A DNA stretch of 64,000 nucleotides from Raineyella sp044508675 (GCA_044508675.1 JBIQHF010000008.1:1-64000); one strand, 5' to 3'; counted from the first letter of the stretch, positions 52,768 through 61,758 are shown. Notes: generated by a model not told the origin, from the letters alone. Numbers and translations: made by a program.

Positions 52768-55380
52768 TCAGACCGCCGCCCGTCGAGGGGGTTCGGAGTT
52801 CCGCACCCGGATCCCGCCCTCCAGCACCTCCTGCATCGTGGTGACCGTCTCCGGCAGCAGGTCGACCCCGAGCACGCGGGCCTGGTCGTTGAGCTGGAAG
52901 ACCAGCCGCTCGACCGCGACCACGTTGCCGGCCCGGTGCTCGGCCACCAACAACCCGCGCAGCAGCGTCTCGTCCCCCTGGGCCGCGACCAGACCGCGTC
53001 CGATCGCCCATTTCGCCAGGTCGAGGTCCCCGGCCGCCAAGGCGCGCTCCGACAACACGTACGCCACGTCCCGCAGGGCGCAGGCCGACTCGATCCGCAG
53101 CTCCTCCGCCCAGGTCCAGCCGCCCGGTGGGGCATCGGCCAGCGGCGCGCCCCGGACCATGTCGAGGATCGCGACCAAAGTCGAGTCGCTGGCCAGTTCC
53201 ACGCCGCGGCCGAGGAGGATCTGGACCTCCTGCCAGTCCGATCGAACCGCCGGGTGCAGCCGGATCCGCCCCGAGTAGGCCTCGGGCAGGTAAGGCTCAC
53301 CCTCGTCGCTGCTGCCGAGCCAGCCGCGCAGCCGGCTCATGTTCGAGCGCCGGGTCGGCTCGGCCACCAACAGGGCCCGGGCCATCTCCACCGAGGAGCA
53401 GTTCGGGTGCTCCAGCAGCCAGGCGCAGTACTCCAGGCACTGGCGTGGCGCCCGGGAGGGTGGTTTGCCGTGCGCTCCCTCGAGGACGACAGGTCCCAGC
53501 AGCAGGAGCCTGGGTTCATCGGGCATCGGGAGCTCCTCAGCGGCGGTCTCGTCGGGGTGGTTGTCCCACCAGGGGGCGGCGGTGAGCGCTTCCGGTGCGG
53601 TCACGCGGGACAGTTCGACCACGGCGTCGCGGACCTGCCGGGGCACGAGGGCGGGAGAGAGGTCGAGGGCGGTCGGTTCGAGTTCGGCCCGCAGGGGTGA
53701 CTCGTCGACGACGAGGGTGGCATCGCCACCGGGGTGCTCGGAGAGCATGACCAGTGGCCCGCGCACCTCCCGACCGAACCGGCCGTCCAGCCGCATCCGC
53801 TCCGCCGGCGTGATGTCGGTGAGCAGGACCAGGACCCGCGGTGCCCAGGCCTCGGCCAGGTCCGGGTCGAGCCGCAGCAGCGGGATCGGTCCGTCGGCGG
53901 CCGCGGCGAGTGCCTGCTGGGTGGCGACCGTCGACTCCCAGGCCGGAAGGACCTCGTCGAGGGTGTCGGCGTGCACGATGTTCTCCACCTCGCCCGCGTC
54001 CACGAGACCCCCCTCGTCGCCGACGACCAGCACCTGGGCGGATCCGGCCCAGGGGTTGGTGGCGAGCTCCAGCAGGTAGGAGGTGAGCACTTCCCCGGCC
54101 CGTTGCCCGGACCGGGCCTGGACGCTGAGCCGGCCCCACCGCTCCAGGTCGACCAGGTAGGTGTCCTCGCCGTCGGTGCCGACGGTCACCAGGGTCGGCC
54201 ACGGCCGCAGCGCCTCCACGTCGGGGGAGCCGTCCCGATCGTCCCGGACCTGGGCCAGGTCGACCGTCCACGAGTCGCCGTGCCGTACGAACGGGTCGGG
54301 GACCGGGGTCGGGACCGGTTCGGCCCACCGGAACTCGATACCGGACGGGCCGGCCCGCAGCCAGTCGACGACGCCGATGGCACCGCGAGCCACGGCCTCG
54401 CGGGCCACCATGTGGACCGCCCACTCCACCAGGTCGACCGCCTTGGGCAGCGCCGTGGCGGCCATGACATTGCGGAGCCGGACCGCCTGTTCATCGGCCT
54501 GCCGCGGGATCGTGCCGAGCGGTCGCTGCGCCAACTGGCGACGGCGTCGGCCGGCCAGCAGGGTGGTGACGCCGGCCGCGACGAGGGTGCCGGTGCCAGC
54601 GAGGACCAGGTCCCGTTCCTGGGACGCGGGGCCGGCGACCACCTCCGCCGCCTGCACCGGGGCGCAGAACTGGATGTCCGGCATCGGCTCGGGAGTCGGG
54701 GCGGCGGCCGCCGGCGCGGGGGTCTCCAGAGGGGGCGGCGACGGGGCCGGCAGGCGCAGCACCCAGCCGGGCTCCAGGTGGTCCGGGTCACCGGCCAACA
54801 ACTCGCTGTTGAGGGCGACGATCGCCCGCCATTCGAAGCCACTACCGAGATGGGTCTCTGCCAGGGTCCACAGGTCATCACCCCGTACGACCGTGTAGTC
54901 GACCCAGGACCGGACCTCCTCGACCTCCTGGCTCGCGTCCGGCTCGATCGACTCGAACGAGGCGACCGGCTGGACCACCACCGGGGTCACCGGGGCGGCG
55001 TGGGCCAGGGCCGCGCCCCGTGGGGTCGCCGAGCCCGCGGCAAGATGCTCGCTGGAACCGAGCATGACCAGCACGGCCATCAGCAGGAGACCGGAGACGG
55101 ATTGCATCCACCGCAGTCCGGGGAGCCGCACCGGCGGACGGCGCCCCAGCAGCCCGGCCAGGTCTGCGGCCGTCGAGAGCGTGAAGAGCAGCCAGACCAC
55201 CCAGCCGAGGGCGGTGACGAGCCACAGGAGGACACGGCCGTCGTCGGGGGTGAGCAGGAGCCCCCATCCCAGGTCACCGCGCGAGGGGTAGTGCCCCAGG
55301 ACCAGCAGCAGCCACGGCACCAGGCCGAGTGAGCCGGCCAGGGTCACCAGGGCGAGCAGCCCCCGTACGATACGCATCAT
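52768..55380 (-). CDS. LysM-BTAD membrane protein of the Tad pilus locus
   Basis: 870 residues. Three membrane helices lie in the first 115 residues. A LysM domain follows (about 160-212; DYTVVRGDDLWTLAETHLGSGFEWRAIVALN), then a Pro-rich linker, a fourth possible helix near 265-285, a large cytoplasmic middle part, and a C-terminal winged-helix plus BTAD region (about 630-870; LLLGPVVLEGAHGKPPSRAPRQCLEYCAWLLEHP). LysM binds peptidoglycan and BTAD is the helical activator domain of SARP regulators, so this looks like a wall-sensing membrane-bound regulator. It overlaps the TadE gene by 4 nt. Such LysM-BTAD proteins are regularly next to tad genes in actinobacteria. Confidence 0.82.
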   Translation of the reverse strand: MMRIVRGLLALVTLAGSLGLVPWLLLVLGHYPSRGDLGWGLLLTPDDGRVLLWLVTALGWVVWLLFTLSTAADLAGLLGRRPPVRLPGLRWMQSVSGLLLMAVLVMLGSSEHLAAGSATPRGAALAHAAPVTPVVVQPVASFESIEPDASQEVEEVRSWVDYTVVRGDDLWTLAETHLGSGFEWRAIVALNSELLAGDPDHLEPGWVLRLPAPSPPPLETPAPAAAAPTPEPMPDIQFCAPVQAAEVVAGPASQERDLVLAGTGTLVAAGVTTLLAGRRRRQLAQRPLGTIPRQADEQAVRLRNVMAATALPKAVDLVEWAVHMVAREAVARGAIGVVDWLRAGPSGIEFRWAEPVPTPVPDPFVRHGDSWTVDLAQVRDDRDGSPDVEALRPWPTLVTVGTDGEDTYLVDLERWGRLSVQARSGQRAGEVLTSYLLELATNPWAGSAQVLVVGDEGGLVDAGEVENIVHADTLDEVLPAWESTVATQQALAAAADGPIPLLRLDPDLAEAWAPRVLVLLTDITPAERMRLDGRFGREVRGPLVMLSEHPGGDATLVVDESPLRAELEPTALDLSPALVPRQVRDAVVELSRVTAPEALTAAPWWDNHPDETAAEELPMPDEPRLLLLGPVVLEGAHGKPPSRAPRQCLEYCAWLLEHPNCSSVEMARALLVAEPTRRSNMSRLRGWLGSSDEGEPYLPEAYSGRIRLHPAVRSDWQEVQILLGRGVELASDSTLVAILDMVRGAPLADAPPGGWTWAEELRIESACALRDVAYVLSERALAAGDLDLAKWAIGRGLVAAQGDETLLRGLLVAEHRAGNVVAVERLVFQLNDQARVLGVDLLPETVTTMQEVLEGGIRVRNSEPPRRAAV

Positions 55381-55790
55381 CGTCCTCGGTATCGGTCGGC
55401 AACGCTGGAGGCGTCGGCGGTGATGGTGAGCTCCCCGGGCAGCCCCGGCAGGAGAAGGTCACCCAGCGCCACGGTGCAGGTGGCCGTGGCGGTGACCTCG
55501 CCGGCCTCTCCGGGCGGCCGGGTCAGCACGGTGGTGTCGAGGACGACCGACGAGACTCGGCACGAGAGGTCCTCGAGGTTCGCCATCCCTGCCTCCCGTC
55601 CGCGAGACGCCGAGGCCCGGGCATCCGAGGTGACAGTGGCGGTCCGGGCGGCCCGATGGGCGGCCTCGTCGACAGTGGCCCGCGCCGACCAGATCCGCGC
55701 CCCGGAGACGACGAGCGCCATCAGCGCCATCAGGGCAGGAACGAGGACGGTCAGCTCGAGGGCGGCGCTGCCGCGTTGGTCGCGGGTCAT
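55377..55790 (-). CDS. TadE-family pseudopilin
   Basis: 137 residues. The N-terminus MTRDQRGSAALELTVLVPALMALMALVV is the classic TadE/TadF type: a short charged leader with R-G-S, then E in the hydrophobic helix. The rest is an extracytoplasmic beta-rich part with two cysteines in LSCRVSSV and ATATCTVAL, which could form a disulfide. ATG 55790 overlaps the upstream TadE-like gene by 4 nt. Processing by a prepilin peptidase is expected, but no such peptidase is in the window. Confidence 0.85.
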   Translation of the reverse strand: MTRDQRGSAALELTVLVPALMALMALVVSGARIWSARATVDEAAHRAARTATVTSDARASASRGREAGMANLEDLSCRVSSVVLDTTVLTRPPGEAGEVTATATCTVALGDLLLPGLPGELTITADASSVADRYRGR

Positions 55791-56152
55791 CGGGCCACCT
55801 CCCGCGGCGCCGAGGCGGTGACCTCGATATCCGCCAGCCCCAGGTCCAGGACCACCGGCGCCGTTCCACGCACCACGACGCTGACCTGCTGGGCGCCACG
55901 GGTGGCGGTGACACTGACGTCGTCGACACCCCCGGAATCGGCGACGTTCAGCGCCGCCTCGCGGGCGGTCTCGGTGCTCGTACGCTCCACGCTCAGTATG
56001 TCGGCAGCCGTCGACGCTGCGGCTGACAGTGTCATCCGGGCATGCCACCACACCCCCAACTGCACGGTGCCGAGCACCAGGAGCATGACCAGCGGCCAGA
56101 GCAGTGCCCATTGGAGGCTCTCGGTCAGTCCTCGCTCGTCGCGTCGGCTCAG
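55787..56152 (-). CDS. TadE-family pseudopilin with probable CTG start
   Basis: 121 residues. The conserved start is RRDERGLTESLQWALLWPLVMLLVLGTVQLGVWW, a prepilin-like leader and helix with Glu, then an exported domain without cysteine. No ATG, GTG or TTG exists in this frame between the preceding stop context and the leader. The only placement that keeps the leader is CTG at 56152, which overlaps the pilin stop as CTGA, the same geometry as the ATGA overlaps in this operon. The start is inference; the gene itself is well supported. Confidence 0.75.
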   Translation of the reverse strand: MSRRDERGLTESLQWALLWPLVMLLVLGTVQLGVWWHARMTLSAAASTAADILSVERTSTETAREAALNVADSGGVDDVSVTATRGAQQVSVVVRGTAPVVLDLGLADIEVTASAPREVAR

Positions 56153-56331
56153 CCGGGCATGTGGGAGGTGACGTACGCGGTCACGGCGGTGATCACAATC
56201 GTTGCGACGGTCACTGCGCCGGCCAGCAGAATCGCGTTCTCGGTGCTCTGCGAGAGGCCACGCTCGTCGCGCTGTCGGGGTCCCGCAACGACGTACAGCA
56301 CGGCACTGAGCAGGTGGTTGATGGTGGGCAT
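56149..56331 (-). CDS. Flp/DUF4244-type small pilin
   Basis: 60 residues: a 20-residue charged or mixed leader ending RQRDERGLSQSTENAILLAG, then the hydrophobic helix AVTVATIVITAVTAYVTSHMPG. This matches the DUF4244/Flp class of major or minor pilins (leader with ERG, hydrophobic stretch with Glu). ATG 56331 follows AGGAGAGGA. It is the fibre subunit candidate of the Tad system. The usual E+5 position relative to the cleavage site is not certain. Confidence 0.8.
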   Translation of the reverse strand: MPTINHLLSAVLYVVAGPRQRDERGLSQSTENAILLAGAVTVATIVITAVTAYVTSHMPG

Positions 56332-56367
56332 GGAGGGTCCTCTCCTCGGGGGTGGTGGGTGTGGCGG

Positions 56368-57285
56368 TCATGGGGTGCCTCCGGAGCCGGTCAGGCGCAG
56401 GAGGGGCGGGATCAGGAAGACCAGGGCGAAGACCATCGACGGGACGACCATGAACACGGTCATCTGCTCGGAGACCTTCGCGGCGGCGATCTTCTGGGCG
56501 CTGAGGTGGGCGTCGCGCAGCTCGGCGACGCGGGCACGCAGGGCTCCGGTGAGGGAGGCCCCGGACTCCTCCATCTGCATCACGTCGGCGATGTCGTCGA
56601 GCTCGGGCAGCTCCAGCCTCGCGGCGAGGGCGCGGAGCTCGGCGTACGGGGGGCGTTGCTCCAGTCGGGCCCGGTCCAGGGCGGCCCGCAGGTGCAGGAA
56701 CAACGGCGCGTCCGAGACGGAGGCGGCCGTGGCGAGGGACTGGGTCGCCGACATGTTGGCGAGACGTTCGAGGGTGACCAGGTCGAAGTAGGTGTAGAGC
56801 GCCTCTGCCATGTCGGACCGCACCTGCGGTGCGCGCCGTCGCAGGCCAAGATCGGGCACGAACCAGCCGACCACCGCGCCGGCCAGTGCCACCCCGAGCG
56901 GCACGAAGGGCATCCAGCCGGCCAGCAGTCCGATACACCCGGCCACCACGCTCGGCACGACCGCGCCGATGGCGGTGTGGACGGCCTTCTCGGTCATGAA
57001 TTCCGCCACCGTGATGTTGCGCGCAGCCAGGGCCCGACGCTGCGAGGTGGGGATCGGGGTGAGTGGGTGGGCGGCCAGCCAGGCGCCGAGGCGGTCGATC
57101 CGGGAGGTGGTGCTCGCGTCGGTACGGGACTGCTCTGCCGGTTCCCGACGGGTCGTGTCGAGCAGCGCCAGCCCCCGGGCCAGCGGCGGGACCGGAGCCC
57201 TCAGCCCGTGCACGATCGCCACCACCCCGAACCCGACCAGGGCGCCGATCGCTGCGACCATCACGGTCCAGAGCCCGGCAGTCAT
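56368..57285 (-). CDS. tadC: Tad pilus inner-membrane protein TadC
   Basis: 305 residues of type II secretion F family: a membrane helix at the N-terminus, the cytoplasmic T2SSF domain about 135-265 (LERLANMSATQSLATAASVSDAPLF, then ELPELDDIADVMQMEESGASLTGALR) and two C-terminal helices. With TadB it forms the platform for pilus assembly. It overlaps tadB by 4 nt. Confidence 0.88.
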   Translation of the reverse strand: MTAGLWTVMVAAIGALVGFGVVAIVHGLRAPVPPLARGLALLDTTRREPAEQSRTDASTTSRIDRLGAWLAAHPLTPIPTSQRRALAARNITVAEFMTEKAVHTAIGAVVPSVVAGCIGLLAGWMPFVPLGVALAGAVVGWFVPDLGLRRRAPQVRSDMAEALYTYFDLVTLERLANMSATQSLATAASVSDAPLFLHLRAALDRARLEQRPPYAELRALAARLELPELDDIADVMQMEESGASLTGALRARVAELRDAHLSAQKIAAAKVSEQMTVFMVVPSMVFALVFLIPPLLRLTGSGGTP

Positions 57286-58154
57286 GCCGCTACCCCGACC
57301 AGGATGCGCTCCCGCACCCGGCTGCGAGTGAGACGCCGCATCATCGCCAGCGAACCCAGGTAGGCGCCGACCAGCCCGAGCAACAGCACCTGGCCCAGCG
57401 GAGTCGCGTACGGGGCAAAGAAGTCACGCCCGAACACCAGAGCGACACCGAGCATGCCCACGGTGATGGTGGTGACCTGGCGCACCACGATGCGGGGCTT
57501 GGCGCGCTCCCCCTCGATCTCGCGCAGTGCCGCGAGGTTCTGCTCGATGGTCGCGGAGAGCGAGGCCAGGGTGGCGGTCGCTCCGGTGCCACCGCGGTGG
57601 GCGGCCAGCCCCAGGGCTGCCAGGACCGCGTCGGCCTCAGGGGTGTTGAGGTGGTCGGCCATCTCGCGCAACGCGGCCCGGACGGACCAACGCTGGTCCA
57701 AGCGGCGTACGACCTGTTCGATGTGCGGCGACAGCAGCGCGGGCGCGTTGCGCCGCGAGGTGCGGATCGCATCGGCGACGGACTGTCCGGTCGGGATGGT
57801 CGCGACCAGGGCATGTACCCAACGGTCGAGGGCGCTGAGCTGGTCGATCGTCGGGGAGTCCGGGTCGGCCAGCAGGGCGGGGAGCACGATGACCGCCAGC
57901 GGCACGATGGCCAGCCAGACGACCCAGCCGGTGATGGCGTAGGCCAGGACCCCGCCCCCGAGGGCGGCCAGCAGCCGCAGATCGCGGCGTCGGCCGGCCC
58001 GACCCGCGGGGCGACGGGTCACGATCGCCCACCGCTGGGCCCACGAAAGGGTGCGAGCAGGGGTGATCGGCCGCTCGCTCGGGACGAGGCCGGCGACCAC
58101 CAGGACCAACCCCGCCGTCACGAGGGCTCCGCACAGTGCTGCAAAGGCGGTCAT
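57282..58154 (-). CDS. tadB: Tad pilus inner-membrane protein TadB
   Basis: 290 residues, also T2SSF family: two N-terminal helices, a second pair around 70-95, the cytoplasmic domain (LDRWVHALVATIPTGQSVADAIRTSR, LGLAAHRGGTGATATLASLSATIEQ) and a C-terminal helix pair. It overlaps tadA and tadC by 4 nt each. Confidence 0.88.
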   Translation of the reverse strand: MTAFAALCGALVTAGLVLVVAGLVPSERPITPARTLSWAQRWAIVTRRPAGRAGRRRDLRLLAALGGGVLAYAITGWVVWLAIVPLAVIVLPALLADPDSPTIDQLSALDRWVHALVATIPTGQSVADAIRTSRRNAPALLSPHIEQVVRRLDQRWSVRAALREMADHLNTPEADAVLAALGLAAHRGGTGATATLASLSATIEQNLAALREIEGERAKPRIVVRQVTTITVGMLGVALVFGRDFFAPYATPLGQVLLLGLVGAYLGSLAMMRRLTRSRVRERILVGVAA

Positions 58155-59608
58155 CGTGCCCCCGGCCAGGCGGATCGGAACCGGTCGAGCTCCATGATCG
58201 ACTCCGGAGTCGGGTCGAACACCTGCGGCGTACGGGCGGTGGGGACGGCGTTGTACGCCACATGGGTGACCGGACGCCCGTTCTCCAGGGCACCGGTGAC
58301 CTCGCGCACCTCGCTGACCCTGCGCCAGCGGGTGCCCCCGCGCCAGGTGTCGTCGATCAGCTGGACGTGGATGAACAGGTCGATGTTGTGCGCGATCTGG
58401 CGGTACGCCTCCTCCACCGTCAGCACGCCACCCTCCGCCACCCGGGCGGCCAGGCGGTCCATGGTCGAGGCCGCGGAATGGGAGTGCGTGGTGGACAGGG
58501 TGCCCGCACCGGACTGCATGGCCTGGAACATCGCGCCGGCCTCGGCACCACGGACCTCACCGACGATGATCCGGGACAGGTTCTGGCGCAGGGCCTCGGG
58601 CACCAGGTCGGCGACCGTGACCTCACCGATGCGCCGACCGCCGACCACTTCGCCCTGACCGATCCGGGCCTGCAACGCGAGGATGTTGCGCCGTCGCGGG
58701 AGGAGGTGGGTGAGCAACTCGTAGTCCGTCTCCAGGGTGCCGAAGCGTTCATTGGCGGGGATGGCCGCGATCAATGCGCGCAGCAGGGTGGTCTTCCCGG
58801 CCCCCTGGTCCCCCGAGATGACGATCGAGCGACGGGCCATCACCGCGGCGTGCAGGAAGCGCGCCAGTTCCTCGGGCAGCATGCCGCCCTCGACCAGGTC
58901 CGGCAGGCCGATGTCGGTGAGCAGGTGCTGACGGATGGTGATGGAGGGGCGATAGGACAGGCCGAAGCCGATCGCATGCAAGCGGAACCGCTCGCCCAGT
59001 GCCAGCGTCATCGTCGGATGCGCGTCATCGAAGGGTCGGCTCGGGTTGGCCTGCTCGCCAAGGAACCTGATCGCCTCGACCAGTTCCTCATCGGAATCGG
59101 CGACCGGCGGGTGCTCCTCGCGGTGACCGTCTCCGTACTGCACGACGACGCAGTCGCAACCGTGGATCTCGATGTTCTCCGCCACGGGGATCTCGAACAG
59201 GGGCTGTAACCGGCCATACCCGAAGACCGCGCTGGCAACGGCCCTGACGTACGATTCCTCCGCGTCAAGGTCCCACAAGGCCTCGCCGGATGCCTGCAGG
59301 AGCTCGGCATGGGCGCGTACGACCTGCCGGATCACGGCGCGGCCCATCAACTGTCGGTCGCTCTCGGCCATGGCCCGGCCGTACTGGTCGTGGTAGTGCC
59401 GGTCCCGGTCACTGATCTCGGAGGCGGCGCGACGGCGGAGTCCGACCACGATCCCCCAGTCGACCTCGTGCCGGTCGGGCGCCTGGGGAGGTGTCGTCGG
59501 TGGCGGCGGTCCGGTGACGAGCGGTCGGTCGACGACGTCGACGATGGGCCGACGGCCCAGCAGTGGGACCTGGTCCAGTGGCAGGCGCTGGTTCTGTGGC
59601 TGGGTCAT
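58151..59608 (-). CDS. tadA: Tad pilus assembly ATPase TadA/CpaF
   Basis: 485 residues. The secretion ATPase core includes IEIHGCDCVVVQYGDG, PSITIRQHLLTDIGL, Walker A SGDQGAGKTTLLRAL, the Asp box ERFGTLETDYELLTHLL, Walker B RIIVGEVRGAEAG and the His box MQSGAGTLSTTHSHSA. It powers pilin extrusion. ATG 59608 overlaps the CpaE-like gene by 4 nt; the frame upstream of it is out of register with real coding. All catalytic motifs are intact, so the pilus should be active. Confidence 0.93.
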   Translation of the reverse strand: MTQPQNQRLPLDQVPLLGRRPIVDVVDRPLVTGPPPPTTPPQAPDRHEVDWGIVVGLRRRAASEISDRDRHYHDQYGRAMAESDRQLMGRAVIRQVVRAHAELLQASGEALWDLDAEESYVRAVASAVFGYGRLQPLFEIPVAENIEIHGCDCVVVQYGDGHREEHPPVADSDEELVEAIRFLGEQANPSRPFDDAHPTMTLALGERFRLHAIGFGLSYRPSITIRQHLLTDIGLPDLVEGGMLPEELARFLHAAVMARRSIVISGDQGAGKTTLLRALIAAIPANERFGTLETDYELLTHLLPRRRNILALQARIGQGEVVGGRRIGEVTVADLVPEALRQNLSRIIVGEVRGAEAGAMFQAMQSGAGTLSTTHSHSAASTMDRLAARVAEGGVLTVEEAYRQIAHNIDLFIHVQLIDDTWRGGTRWRRVSEVREVTGALENGRPVTHVAYNAVPTARTPQVFDPTPESIMELDRFRSAWPGAR

Positions 59609-60348
59609 CGGAGCACCGCTTCCAGGTCGGTGAACGCCCTGACCAGTGGCGAACGATCCCAGCGCCGCGGCGGTGGGGCACCATCGGAGTAGACATCGGC
59701 GTGCGTCGGCAGGAACGGCAGCACCAGGTCCACCGGCCAGCCGAACTGGCCCGACACCTCCTGTCGGTCGTACGGCATGCCCTCGCCCACCAGGGCCAGA
59801 GCGGTGCGGGTGACCCGGGGAGAGGCCGCCGCCAGGTCGGTGAGGGCATCGCACACCGGTCGTGCGGCGGCGAGGCCGCGCAGGCTGGTCCGGGTCACCA
59901 GCAGCACCCGGTCGGCGATGCGTACGAGGTGCTGGATCGCAGTGACAGAGGTGCAACGGCCCGCGTCGATGACCACCTGCGTACCGTCGTCGGCGAGGCG
60001 ACGCAGCATGTCGGCGAGCGCCGGCCAGGCCGGTTCGAAGAGCTCGGCCGCCCCGAGGTGGCCGAAACCGGGCAGGAACTGGTGGTCACCGTCGGTGTCG
60101 AGGGGCACGGTCGCGGCGGCAAGATCGAACGGGGCTCCCATGCGACGGCGTCGGGCGAACTCCTCCAGTCCACCGCCCGCGGCCACGCTGCCGCGCAGGT
60201 AGCCGGCCAGGATCGCCTGGGAGACGTCCCGGGAGGCATCGACGAGCAATGACGGGCCGCGATGCTGGAGCGTAAGACCGAGGGCGGTCGTGGTGACCCC
60301 GGGGGCCCCGGCTGGCCCGGTGAGCAACTGGACGGTCACCTCACTCAC
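59605..60348 (-). CDS. CpaE/TadZ-like P-loop protein
   Basis: 247 residues of ParA/MinD-like fold. The P-loop reads TGPAGAPGVTTTALGLTL, where the usual Walker Lys is Val. The SLLVDASRD strand, the QVVIDAGRCTSV strand and RVLLVTRTSLRGLAAARPV follow the MinD pattern. TadZ/CpaE proteins place the pilus apparatus at the cell pole. From memory, actinobacterial members often read GSPGVTTT here, so loss of the Lys is probably a family trait. It overlaps the CpaB-like gene by 8 nt and tadA by 4 nt. Confidence 0.8.
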   Translation of the reverse strand: MSEVTVQLLTGPAGAPGVTTTALGLTLQHRGPSLLVDASRDVSQAILAGYLRGSVAAGGGLEEFARRRRMGAPFDLAAATVPLDTDGDHQFLPGFGHLGAAELFEPAWPALADMLRRLADDGTQVVIDAGRCTSVTAIQHLVRIADRVLLVTRTSLRGLAAARPVCDALTDLAAASPRVTRTALALVGEGMPYDRQEVSGQFGWPVDLVLPFLPTHADVYSDGAPPPRRWDRSPLVRAFTDLEAVLR

Positions 60349-61027
60349 TCCTGACCAGGACGAGGCGGTCCTCGGCAGCGAGCTGGGCGACCGCCTCTGC
60401 GTCGCCTCGGTCCACGCTCACGTCGACGAGTGTCGCCACCTGGTCGGCGCTGGCCTGCATCGCCCGGTCGACCTGGGCGCGGAACGAGCGCGGCGGCGCC
60501 TCGCCGGCGGCTCCCGCCGACTGGGCCGAGGCAACCTCGACGAGCAGGACCGAGGTGCCCGGTTCGATCCGCAGGAGGGGGACGCGCCCCTCCTCGAGCC
60601 GCAGGCCGATCACCGATGTCCCGGGGGCCAGCTCGGCGCCACCGATCACTTCTCTGGTGAGCAGGCTGCCGCCGGGCATGTCGGTACGCGCCTGCTGACC
60701 GATCAGGGTCGGCAGTTCGTCGGCCGGCACGGTGTCCACGCCGCTGAGCCGGCCCACATTTACCGGGCTGAGGTCCTGCGCCGTGATCACGTGCCCGCGG
60801 TACAGGGTCTGGTTGACCCGTAGCACCGTCGAGGTGTTCGCGACGCCGGTCCACAACAGCACCGAACCCAGCGCGCCGAGGGTCACCGCCAGGATTCCGA
60901 CGAGGAGCCAACGGGGTTGGCGGCGCCGGAGCGTCGGGAGCGGCCGACCGGCCGGGGTCGTACGTGGGGCGGGGTCATCGGCCACGGCAGGGGCGGCGGT
61001 CAGTGTTGTGGTCAGCGGCGGGTTCAT
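60341..61027 (-). CDS. SAF-domain (CpaB/RcpC-like) pilus protein
   Basis: 228 residues: a Pro-rich cytoplasmic N-terminus, one membrane helix (WLLVGILAVTLGALGSVLLWTGV) and an exported SAF domain (about 75-140; YRGHVITAQDLSPVNVGRL, then PGGSLLTREVIGGAELAPG). CpaB/RcpC proteins assist pilus assembly and may bind peptidoglycan. ATG 61027 is the start; the frame to 61303 lies over the non-coding region. It is the first gene of the pilus operon, so the promoter should be in 61028-61200. Confidence 0.82.
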   Translation of the reverse strand: MNPPLTTTLTAAPAVADDPAPRTTPAGRPLPTLRRRQPRWLLVGILAVTLGALGSVLLWTGVANTSTVLRVNQTLYRGHVITAQDLSPVNVGRLSGVDTVPADELPTLIGQQARTDMPGGSLLTREVIGGAELAPGTSVIGLRLEEGRVPLLRIEPGTSVLLVEVASAQSAGAAGEAPPRSFRAQVDRAMQASADQVATLVDVSVDRGDAEAVAQLAAEDRLVLVRSE

Positions 61028-61332
61028 CGCGTCTCCGAGGCGGCAGGCTGTGGGAACTTGCCCGACCGTAGAAGGGAAGATGCTTCGGCGCCCCACGAAA
61101 AGGGTGTCGTCGAGATGAACTGTAGGTGTCTCGATGGTGATCTGTTGGCGAACGGTTGGCGACCAGGGTCGGCGGGATGAGGGTCGGGCACGGGCCCCAT
61201 GCTGCCTACCGGGTGTTGCCCCAGGTGTTGCCCGACATCCCCTCGGTGTTGTCCGTCCCGCGGTAGGTGTTGTCCGTTCAGACCTGAGCCCAACGTGAAA
61301 CACGCGGAACGAAACCTCGCCAAAAAGGCGGA

Positions 61333-61351
61333 ATAGGGTAGGCCGACCTTA
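61333..61351. promoter_or_regulatory. Weak IdeR/DtxR-like inverted repeat
   Basis: ATAGGGTAGGCCGACCTTA matches the DtxR/IdeR consensus at 14 of 19 positions and is itself an imperfect inverted repeat around GGCC. It abuts structured element A. A match this weak could occur by chance. Confidence 0.25.
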
Positions 61352-61352
61352 A

Positions 61353-61412
61353 TCTCGTGGCGAGATGATAATCCCCAAGGGCCGCCTGGCGTCGCACCGG
61401 CGGCCCTTGGTG
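61353..61412 (+). ncRNA. Structured element, copy A
   Basis: A 60-nt unit with two hairpins: TCTCG-TGG-CGAGA (61353-61365) and a 12-bp perfect stem CCAAGGGCCGCC / GGCGGCCCTTGG (61375-61386 with 61399-61410). It aligns with copy B at about 47 of 61 positions. Stem changes are compensated. It may be a small RNA, a leader or a specialised terminator. RNA status is inference. Confidence 0.4.
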
Positions 61413-61758
61413 CTGCTCGGGCTCACCCACCCCACGCAGTCTCCGCTAAGTGATCAAAAACACACAAACAGGCGGACATGGGGAAACCTGCGACGACCAA
61501 CGAAGGTCTGATTCCTGACCCCCCGGACAGTGGTCGAACCAACCTGTGGCCCCCAGCACCAACCGTGACCACACCTCGTCCGATGCCAGGGCCAGGGGCT
61601 GCCGAACGGATCGTCGACGAACCACTGGCGCCCCAACGACGAGGCGGCAGTGGTATCGACCATTGGGCCACGAACCACACCTGTGCGGAGACTGAGATCT
61701 TGCTCACAAATGGAACAACGACTTAGCCGAAAGTCGACAGTGTTCTAGTCTAGAGACA

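Noticed and set aside
59605..60348. CpaE-like protein as a newly inactivated ATPase
   Set aside because: The missing Walker Lys (GAPGVTTT) appears to be usual in actinobacterial homologs as far as I recall, so it is not treated as a special event here.
61423..61726. Two opposing short frames in the gene-free region near 61.5 kb
   Set aside because: Neither shows family similarity, a convincing ribosome site or the TAnnnT-N6 layout, and codon use is not typical.
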